7,667 bases of DNA from Solirubrobacterales bacterium (GTDB lineage: Bacteria; Actinomycetota; Thermoleophilia; Solirubrobacterales; 70-9), in contig JASLIG010000092.1 in NCBI GenBank assembly GCA_030152805.1, forward strand, positions 1 to 7,667, written 5' to 3'. The notes beneath the pieces are model-generated. The model was not told where the DNA came from, searched no databases, and worked only from the letters and a program-made list of their open reading frames with translations. Below are positions 1 through 5,860 of the stretch, one piece after another. The translations under genes were made by a program, and so were the position numbers. Each line of letters starts with the position of its first letter. Position 1 is the stretch's first letter.

Positions 1-2139
1 CGGGTAGAGGCGGACGGCGATCTTCTCGCCGGCGTGGGTCTCGTAGACGCCCTCGTGGCCGTAGTGGTACTTGACGTCCCCGGTTCCGTGGTGGGGGATC
101 GCGGCGACGGCCTTCACGGCCTCGATCTGCTTCGAGCCCTCGAACTCGGCCAGGATCGACTCGACCGAGCGGCCCAGGTTGTGGGCGAGGACGCTGAGCC
201 GGCCGCGGTGGGCCATGCCGAAGACGACCTCCTCGGCGCCGCCGCGATAGGCGAGGGTGACGAGCTCGTCGAGCATCGGCACGATCGCGTCGAGGCCCTC
301 GATCGTGAAGATCTTCTGGCCCAGGTAGGCCTTCTCGATGAAGCGCTCGAACTGGAAGACGTCGATCAGCCGCATCAAGAGGCGCCGTTTCTCCTCGCCG
401 GCGAGCGGGGCGCGGTGGGCGCCGGTCTCGACCATCTCGCGCAGCCAGGTGCGCTGTTGGTGGGAGGAGAGGTGCTCGAACTGGTAGGCGATCGTGCCGC
501 AGTAGGCCTCGCGCATGCGCGGCAGCGCCTCCAGCAGGGTCTCGCCCGGGACGCCGATGCGCAGGATCGAGGCGGGGATGCGGCTCATCAGCTCCGGGGT
601 GAGGTTGAGCCTCTCCGGCTGGATCGCCGGGTCGCCCTCGGGCTCGCGGCCGAGCGGGTCGAGCCGGGCGGCGAGGTGGCCGTGGGTGCGGTAGCCCTTG
701 AGCAGCGAGGTGGCCGCTTGCACCGCCTGCAGCAGCTCCTCGTCGGGCTGGGCGGAGGTGACCGACACCTCGGCGGTGCCCTGCCCAGTGGCGAGCGGCG
801 GGGCGGAGGCGGAGGCCGGGTGGGCGGCGGAGATCGGGCCGGCGTCGATGCCGAGATCGGCGGCGACGCCCTCGTAGAAGCTCGCCTCGCCCTGCAGCAG
901 CAGCTCGATGCTGCGCAGGAAGGCGCCGGACTCGGCGCCCTGGATGACGCGGTGGTCGTAGGTCGAGGTCAGCGTCATCGTCTTGGAGACGCCGAGCTGG
1001 CGCAGCCGCTCCGGGGTCGCGTGGGCCCACTCCGCCGGGTAGGCGATCGCGCCGGTGGCGATGATCGCGCTCTGCCCGCTCATCAGGCGGGGGACCGAGG
1101 CGACCGTGCCGATGCCCCCGGGGTTGGTCAGCGAGATGTTGGTGCCCTGGAAGTCGTCGGCGGTGAGCTTGCTCTCCCGCGTCTTGGTGATCAGCTCCTC
1201 GTAGTAGCTGTGGAAGGCGGCGAAGTCGAGCCCCTCGGCTCCCTTGATCGCCGGCACCATCAGGCTGTGCGAGCCGTCCTTGCGCTCGACGTCGACGGCG
1301 ATCCCGAGGTTGACCGGCCCGTTCTCGATCGCCAACGGCTTGCCGTCGCGCCGCTCGAAGACCCGCGTCATCACCGGATGTTCCTTGGCCGCCTGCACGA
1401 TCGCCCAGGCCACCAAATGCGTGAAGGAAACCTTCATCCCCCGCTCTTTCAGCAACCCGTTGAGAGCCTTCCGCTTCGCATCCAACGTGTCCACGGCAAC
1501 CGTCCGGAACGACGTAGCCGTCGGAACCTCCCGGCTCTCATCCATAGCCTGAGCCAACATCGCCGCCGGCCCCCTGAGCTGCTTCTCCTCACCGACAACC
1601 GGAGCAGCTCCGTTCCCGGCAGCGATCACGTCGTCCTTGGTCACCTTCGCCCCCGGTCCCGAGCCGCTTACGGACCTGAGATCCACGCCGTTCTCTTGTG
1701 CGACGCGACGAGCCACGGGGGTCGCTCGGACGTCATCGCCTCCGTTGGCGCTACTGGACTGGGACGTATCACCTGCGGGTGGCGCGGATTCGGAGGATCC
1801 GAGAACGGAGGGGGAGCCCCCGCCCGCAGGATCCTCCGAAGTCGCGGCAGGACCCGCAGCCGATCCGTTCGAGCCCTCGCCAGCAGCGTCACCCGGTTCC
1901 ATCTCAGCCAATGGGGCTCCAACGGGAACCTCGTCATCGACCGAGACCAGCAGCTTGGTAATCACGCCCGCCTCAGGTGCCGGCACCTCGGCATCGACCT
2001 TGTCGGTCGAAACCTCGACGACCGTATCCCCCTCGTTGACGAAATCCCCCTCGGCGACGTGCCACTCGAGCACGATCCCCTCGGTTACGGACTCGCCCAT
2101 CTCGGGCATCTGGATCTGCACCGTGGCTGTTTGCGCCAT
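1..2139 (-). CDS. kgd: Multifunctional 2-oxoglutarate dehydrogenase E2/E1 fusion (Kgd/OdhA type) with its own lipoyl domain, 3' part missing
   Basis: This gene encodes the first 713 residues of the TCA-cycle enzyme that decarboxylates 2-oxoglutarate (ThDP-dependent E1) and transfers the succinyl group to CoA (E2). It reads open to the window edge, where most of E1 is cut off. Domains seen: a lipoyl domain, about 5-80, with the lipoylation lysine K47 in STDKVDA; a Gly/Ser/Pro-rich linker, about 83-135; a peripheral (E3-binding) domain, about 137-173 (PVARRVAQENGVDL); an E2 catalytic core, about 190-425, with NISLTNPGGIGT and DHRVIQG (His396); and the start of E1 from about 466, with YRTHGHLAARLDPLG, HRGRL (644-648) and GTGDVKYH (685-692). 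E2 has Gln where classical E2s have DHRxxDG; from memory, Corynebacterium OdhA has the same DHRVIQG. Those Kgd/OdhA proteins lack a lipoyl domain, so its presence here is notable. The ATG at 2139 puts the lipoyl domain at the very N-terminus. Only AAGG directly abuts it, so the start may be nearly leaderless. The gene is divergent from the acyl-CoA reductase gene. Family identity is near certain. Confidence 0.95.
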   Translation of the reverse strand, partial: MAQTATVQIQMPEMGESVTEGIVLEWHVAEGDFVNEGDTVVEVSTDKVDAEVPAPEAGVITKLLVSVDDEVPVGAPLAEMEPGDAAGEGSNGSAAGPAATSEDPAGGGSPSVLGSSESAPPAGDTSQSSSANGGDDVRATPVARRVAQENGVDLRSVSGSGPGAKVTKDDVIAAGNGAAPVVGEEKQLRGPAAMLAQAMDESREVPTATSFRTVAVDTLDAKRKALNGLLKERGMKVSFTHLVAWAIVQAAKEHPVMTRVFERRDGKPLAIENGPVNLGIAVDVERKDGSHSLMVPAIKGAEGLDFAAFHSYYEELITKTRESKLTADDFQGTNISLTNPGGIGTVASVPRLMSGQSAIIATGAIAYPAEWAHATPERLRQLGVSKTMTLTSTYDHRVIQGAESGAFLRSIELLLQGEASFYEGVAADLGIDAGPISAAHPASASAPPLATGQGTAEVSVTSAQPDEELLQAVQAATSLLKGYRTHGHLAARLDPLGREPEGDPAIQPERLNLTPELMSRIPASILRIGVPGETLLEALPRMREAYCGTIAYQFEHLSSHQQRTWLREMVETGAHRAPLAGEEKRRLLMRLIDVFQFERFIEKAYLGQKIFTIEGLDAIVPMLDELVTLAYRGGAEEVVFGMAHRGRLSVLAHNLGRSVESILAEFEGSKQIEAVKAVAAIPHHGTGDVKYHYGHEGVYETHAGEKIAVRLYP
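1789..1840. repeat. 12-bp inverted repeat inside the kgd linker coding region
   Basis: TTCGGAGGATCC (1789-1800) is perfectly mirrored by GGATCCTCCGAA (1829-1840). Between them lies a smaller GGGGG-AG-CCCCC fold (1810-1821). The repeat falls within the Gly/Ser-rich linker between the lipoyl and E3-binding domains, where the protein is low in complexity. It may be a by-product of repetitive linker codons or may form an mRNA hairpin. No function is shown. Confidence 0.6.
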
Positions 2140-2159
2140 CCTTGCAATGAGTGTATGAA
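2131..2159 (+). promoter_or_regulatory. Possible promoter for a leaderless acyl-CoA reductase transcript
   Basis: TTGCGC (2131-2136), a 17-bp spacer and TATGAA (2154-2159) resemble a sigma-70-type promoter. A transcript starting 6-7 bases after the -10 box would begin at or next to the ATG at 2166. No Shine-Dalgarno sequence precedes that ATG, so a leaderless mRNA fits. The -35 box would lie in kgd codons 2-3. This is inferred from hexamer resemblance only. Confidence 0.4.
2150..2155 (-). promoter_or_regulatory. Possible -10 box for kgd
   Basis: Read on the minus strand this is TACACT, matching the TANNNT consensus, with its 3' end 10 bases before the kgd ATG. No convincing -35 box was seen at 16-18 bp. 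It overlaps the opposite-strand -10 candidate by two bases, so the two promoters could compete for RNA polymerase. Confidence 0.3.
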
Positions 2160-2165
2160 ACGACC

Positions 2166-4157
2166 ATGAACTACTTCGTCACCGGGGCCACCGGATTCAT
2201 CGGTCGCAACCTCGTGCAGCGGCTCCTGCAGCGCGAGGGCACGGTCTACGCCCTGGTGCGGGCCGGTTCGCGCGGGCGTTTGGAGGAGCTGCGCACCTCC
2301 TTCGGCCCCGACGGAGCGCGCGTCGTGCCGATCTCCGGAGACCTCGCCCAGCCGAGCCTCGGCGTCTCCGAGGAGGATCTGCTCGAGCTGCGCGGCAAGG
2401 TCGACCACTTCTTCCACCTGGCGGCGATCTACGACATGACCGCTGGCGCCGAAGCGCAGGAGATCGCCAACGTCGAGGGCACGCGGCACGCGGTCGAACT
2501 TGCCGGCGCGATCGAGGCCGGCTGCTTCCACCAGGTCAGCTCGATCGCCGCCGCCGGCCTCTACCGCGGCGAGTGGCGCGAGGACATGTTCGAGGAGGCG
2601 GAAAAACTCGACACCCATCCCTACTTCCGCACCAAGCACGAGTCCGAGCGGGTCGTGCGTGAGGAGTGCCGCCGGCCCTGGCGCGTCTACCGGCCGGGGA
2701 TCGTCGTCGGCGACTCGCGCACGGGCGAGATCGACAAGATCGACGGGCCCTATTACTTCTTCAAGCTGCTGCAGCGGGCGCGCCGGGTGCTGCCGGCGTG
2801 GCTACCGGCGCTCGGCATCGAAGGCGGCGAGATCAACATCGTCCCGGTCGACTTCGTCGTCGACGCGATCGACCACATCGCCCACGAGCCGGACCTCGAC
2901 GGCCAGGCCTTCAGCCTCACCGACCCCAACCCGAAGAGCGCCGGCGAGGCGATCAACCTCTTCGCCCGCGCCGCCGACGCGCCGCAGGCGGCGCTGCGAT
3001 TCGACTCCGGCGTCACCGATCCGGTCAGCTCGCTGGCCCGCACCGGGCTGCGCTTCTTCCCGCCGGCGAAGCGGCTGGCCAAGGCGGGCCTGGGGGAGCT
3101 CGGCATCCCCGCTGGCATCCTCAGCTACGTCAGCTACCCGACGACCTTCGACTCGAGCAATGCACAGCGGGCGCTCGAGGGCTCGGGCATCTCGGTGCCG
3201 CCGCTGGAGTCCTACGCCGACCGGCTCTGGGACTACTGGGAGCGGACCCTCGATCCCGATCTCTTCAAGGACCGTTCGTTGAGCGCCGCGGTGCGCGGCA
3301 AGGTGGTGCTGATCACCGGTGCCTCCTCGGGGATTGGCAAGGCGACCGCGGTCAAGGTCGCCGACGCCGGCGCGACCGTGCTGCTGGTCGCCCGGTCGGT
3401 GGACAAGCTCGAGGAGACGAAGCGGGAGATCGAGGCGGGGGGCGGCGTCGCCCATATCCACCGCTGCGACCTCGCCGACATGGACGACGTCGAGCGGATG
3501 GCGGAGGAGGTGCTCACCTACCACGGCCGGGTCGACATCCTGGTCAACAACGCCGGCCGCTCGATCCGTCGCTCGGTCGGGCTCGCCTACGAGCGCTTCC
3601 ATGACTACGAGCGCACGATCCAGCTCAACTACCTCGGCGCGGTGCGGCTGATCCTGGCGCTGCTGCCCTCGATGCGGGCGCACAAGTCAGGGCACATCAT
3701 CAACATCAGCTCGATCGGCACCCAGACCAACCCGCCGCGCTTCTCGGCCTACGTCGCCTCGAAGGCGGCGCTCGACGCCTTCGGCCGCGTGATCGCCTCC
3801 GAGGTGGTCGACGACGGGGTCCACATCACGACGATCCACATGCCGCTGGTGCGCACGCCGATGATCGCGCCGACGCGGATGTACGACATGTTCCCGGCGA
3901 TCTCTCCGGAGGAGGCGGCGGAGATGATCGCCGGTGCGATGGTCTCGCAGCCGAAGAAGGTGGCGACGCGGCTGGGGACCTTCGGCGAGTTGCTCTACGC
4001 GGTTGCGCCTTCGGTCAGCGACCGGATTCTCAATCAGGCTTACAAACTGTTCCCGGAGTCGCAGGCGGCCAAGGGGAAGGGAGAGGAGGCGCCGGACAAG
4101 CCGCCCTCGACCGAGGCTGTGGCCTTTGCGCACCTGATGAAAGGTGTGCACTGGTAG
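2166..4157 (+). CDS. Two-domain alcohol-forming fatty acyl-CoA reductase (extended SDR + classical SDR)
   Basis: The product, 663 residues, is predicted to reduce long-chain acyl-CoA through the aldehyde to fatty alcohol with NADPH. The N-terminal extended-SDR (NAD_binding_4) half has TGATGFIG (6-13), HLAA (84-87), VSS (124-126) and Y153-x3-K157. The C-terminal classical-SDR half has TGASSGIG (384-391), NNAG (461-464), SS (515-516) and Y529-x3-K533. Both halves keep their cofactor and catalytic motifs. From memory it aligns along its whole length with the characterised Marinobacter reductase Maqu_2507 (about 660 aa), including DGPYYFFK, DYWERTLDPDLFKDR, NNAGRSIRRS and the C-terminal aromatic end; mycobacterial AcrA1 has the same architecture. 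The ATG at 2166 was preferred to the GTG at 2151 because the Rossmann strand MNYFVTGATG begins there, as in that homologue. The gene starts 26 bp from divergent kgd and ends 1 bp before the convergent Schlafen-type gene. Substrate chain length, and whether the product is free alcohol or aldehyde, cannot be read from sequence. Confidence 0.88.
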   Translation: MNYFVTGATGFIGRNLVQRLLQREGTVYALVRAGSRGRLEELRTSFGPDGARVVPISGDLAQPSLGVSEEDLLELRGKVDHFFHLAAIYDMTAGAEAQEIANVEGTRHAVELAGAIEAGCFHQVSSIAAAGLYRGEWREDMFEEAEKLDTHPYFRTKHESERVVREECRRPWRVYRPGIVVGDSRTGEIDKIDGPYYFFKLLQRARRVLPAWLPALGIEGGEINIVPVDFVVDAIDHIAHEPDLDGQAFSLTDPNPKSAGEAINLFARAADAPQAALRFDSGVTDPVSSLARTGLRFFPPAKRLAKAGLGELGIPAGILSYVSYPTTFDSSNAQRALEGSGISVPPLESYADRLWDYWERTLDPDLFKDRSLSAAVRGKVVLITGASSGIGKATAVKVADAGATVLLVARSVDKLEETKREIEAGGGVAHIHRCDLADMDDVERMAEEVLTYHGRVDILVNNAGRSIRRSVGLAYERFHDYERTIQLNYLGAVRLILALLPSMRAHKSGHIINISSIGTQTNPPRFSAYVASKAALDAFGRVIASEVVDDGVHITTIHMPLVRTPMIAPTRMYDMFPAISPEEAAEMIAGAMVSQPKKVATRLGTFGELLYAVAPSVSDRILNQAYKLFPESQAAKGKGEEAPDKPPSTEAVAFAHLMKGVHW

Positions 4158-4158
4158 C

Positions 4159-5799
4159 TCAACCGTCGGGAAGGCGGTAGTGAGCACCGCGGCGCTCGCC
4201 GACTTTGGCTAGGCGCCCTTCGTCCACAAGCCGTTTGAACAAGTACTTCACCTCGCCTCTCTCGAGGCCCATCGCCTTCCTTACGTCGGCGTTTGTAAGC
4301 GGTCCATCGGCGGCCATCGCCACGATTGCGGTTGCCAGCTCGCTCCTATCGAGACGGAGCCCCGCTGGCGGAGCAAGTGAGTCCTCGAGGTGATAGGTGG
4401 CTCCGCCGCGTTCGCCCTGCTGCCTTACGAAACCGGCATCCCGAAGGCGCTGAAGCGCCTTCCAGGCCAGGTCGCGGTCTACCTGCAAGATCTCGCGAGC
4501 CTTGGAGTTGGTGAGCGCCTCTCCGCGCGAAGCATGCACGAGGAGGAGTCGGTCCATCGCCCGCAGGTTGCCTCTGCGCTCGAGCTCCTTGATCCAGGCG
4601 CGCTCTACCGGCGCCACCGCGCTCCGCAGTGGGAGCGTGACTCGGACCTCGTGATCGAGCTCCTCGAAACGAGGGGGATCGAGCATCTCGTCGGCCATCG
4701 AGTCTTCCATCAGATCCACCCCTCTGCCTTCGTCCTCCGCAAGCTCGAGCCGGCGGAGCACCCGGATGAGCTGGAGATTTCGAGGCGCGCTGGCTTCACG
4801 CATGTTTTCTACGGTCACCGGCTCGGGGAGCCGCCCCGGCGAGCGGATCGTCACCGCTGAAGGCCTGATTTCAACCCGGATCGGAGTTCGGTTCAGCTGG
4901 TAGTCACGATGCGCCACCGCGTTTGCCATGCCCTCGCGGACGACGTCTCTTGGCAATCGAGGCAGGTCGTATCGACGTATGCCAAGAACCACGAGCTCGG
5001 TCCCCACCTCATCCAAGATTCGATCGCCTGCACGCTCGATCTGCTCTTGGGCGCATCCGCTGAACTCAAGTCGAAGGTCATAGTCGGGCGAATCGTCCTC
5101 GCGGAATCGCAGGAGCTCCACATAGGCCTTGCCCAAAGTCAGTGCCGGATTCTCGGCTAGGCACATCACGCCGGCCACCGTCAAGTTCCCGTCTGTTGCG
5201 AACCCCTGCTCTTCCAGTCGAGCTCGCACCTCGCTTTGGTGCCATTTGAAGGCAGCCTGTACCTCCGCTAGTTGCCTTTGGTCGGCGGAATCGACCCCAA
5301 GTTCGGTGCGACCTAGCTCGTATCGTTTCGGCGAGCGCTCGCTGACGAAGCGCAGCAACTCAGCACCGAAGAGCGGCTCGTCTCGCGTGCCCCTTCGAAC
5401 TTTGACGACAGCGCTGGAGGTTTGGGCGAAGCCTTCCTCTCGCTGGTCGACTGAGATGACGACGACGGTCCGTCCGTCCACGGAGAGCTCATGGATCGAG
5501 TAGCGACCGGGATCGCGGACATTGTGGATCGTTCGGTGAATTGCGTCTGCGGTGCCGGCGTCCAGCCTTCTTCCGGAAATCGAGCCGTCATCCTCGACGC
5601 CGATCAGGATTACGCCTCCCTCTGCGTTGGAGAAGGCGACCACCGTATCCTGCAACGTGTCGCTACCGACTCCCCTCTTGAACTCCGTGTATTGGTCCTC
5701 TTCCGGAAACTCCCGCTTGAAATCCCGGGGATCGAGAGCGAGGCGCAGCTCAGGTCTTTTGGGGTGAAATGGCGGATATGGCAAACTTGCAATCTCCAA
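4159..5799 (-). CDS. Schlafen AlbA_2 / HATPase_c_4 putative regulator with two C-terminal winged helices
   Basis: The product, 546 residues from the chosen TTG, belongs to the COG2865-like group annotated as transcriptional regulators or RecG-related ATPases; the biochemical role is not established. Domains: AlbA_2, about 30-155, with QYTEFKRG (E39/K41) and FSNAEGGVILIGVEDDG (from 56); HATPase_c_4-like, about 265-390, with EGMANAVAHRDY (289-300, the GHKL N-box) and EDEGRGVDLM (355-364); then two winged-helix segments, about 414-470 and 487-544, each ending in a similar wing (GERGGATYHL, GERRGAHYRL). No membrane segment is visible, so it is probably cytoplasmic and DNA- or RNA-binding. The TTG at 5799 was chosen because GGAG lies 7 bases upstream. 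TTG at 5784 (541 aa, GGAG 9 bases upstream) is almost as good. TTG at 5889 is unlikely: it has no ribosome binding site and overlaps the opposite gene. Codon use is visibly less GC-biased than in its neighbours, suggesting later acquisition. It separates two lipid genes. Nuclease or defence activity is an alternative. Confidence 0.8.
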   Translation of the reverse strand: MEIASLPYPPFHPKRPELRLALDPRDFKREFPEEDQYTEFKRGVGSDTLQDTVVAFSNAEGGVILIGVEDDGSISGRRLDAGTADAIHRTIHNVRDPGRYSIHELSVDGRTVVVISVDQREEGFAQTSSAVVKVRRGTRDEPLFGAELLRFVSERSPKRYELGRTELGVDSADQRQLAEVQAAFKWHQSEVRARLEEQGFATDGNLTVAGVMCLAENPALTLGKAYVELLRFREDDSPDYDLRLEFSGCAQEQIERAGDRILDEVGTELVVLGIRRYDLPRLPRDVVREGMANAVAHRDYQLNRTPIRVEIRPSAVTIRSPGRLPEPVTVENMREASAPRNLQLIRVLRRLELAEDEGRGVDLMEDSMADEMLDPPRFEELDHEVRVTLPLRSAVAPVERAWIKELERRGNLRAMDRLLLVHASRGEALTNSKAREILQVDRDLAWKALQRLRDAGFVRQQGERGGATYHLEDSLAPPAGLRLDRSELATAIVAMAADGPLTNADVRKAMGLERGEVKYLFKRLVDEGRLAKVGERRGAHYRLPDG

Positions 5800-5827
5800 T
5801 TCTAAGCTCCGGCAAGTTTGCCATATC
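5775..5827. repeat. Perfect 16-bp inverted repeat at the Schlafen-type gene start; candidate operator pair or RNA hairpin
   Basis: GATATGGCAAACTTGC (5775-5790) is perfectly mirrored by GCAAGTTTGCCATATC (5812-5827), with a 21-base loop. Each arm also contains its own dyad, GCAA-N2-TTGC (5781-5790 and 5812-5821). The two dyad centres are 31 bp apart, close to three helical turns, so two dimers could bind the same DNA face. The element covers the 5' end of the minus-strand gene and lies 33 bp before the plus-strand ATG at 5861. It could control both genes. There is no T tract, so a terminator is unlikely. Confidence 0.75.
5797..5810 (-). promoter_or_regulatory. Ribosome binding site and TTG start of the Schlafen-type gene
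   Basis: On the minus strand GGAG (5810-5807) is followed by 7 bases and TTG (5799-5797). A second GGAG (5797-5794) lies 9 bases before another in-frame TTG (5784-5782). Both ribosome binding sites lie in the loop of the surrounding inverted repeat, so a folded transcript would present them in the loop. The choice between the two starts remains open. Confidence 0.5.
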
Positions 5828-5860
5828 TCTCCAAAAGCTGCGGTCGTCTTCCGAGCGCCT

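Noticed and set aside
2151..2165. GTG at 2151 as start of the acyl-CoA reductase
   Set aside because: It adds five residues before the Rossmann strand, and no ribosome binding site supports it. The ATG at 2166 matches the N-terminus I recall for Marinobacter Maqu_2507.
34..2169. A 711-codon plus-strand open reading frame
   Set aside because: It is the antisense shadow of kgd: it is low in complexity, rich in Leu/Gly/Arg/Asp, and has no domain motifs. The minus strand carries the lipoyl, E2 and E1 motifs.
2802..3683. A 293-codon minus-strand open reading frame inside the reductase gene
   Set aside because: It is an antisense frame kept open by high GC, with Arg/Asp/Gly/Val-rich sequence and no recognisable fold. 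The plus strand carries both SDR domains.
5775..5827. The inverted repeat as an intrinsic terminator or IS end
   Set aside because: It lies between divergent gene starts, not gene ends. It lacks a T tract, and there is no transposase or target-site duplication beside it.
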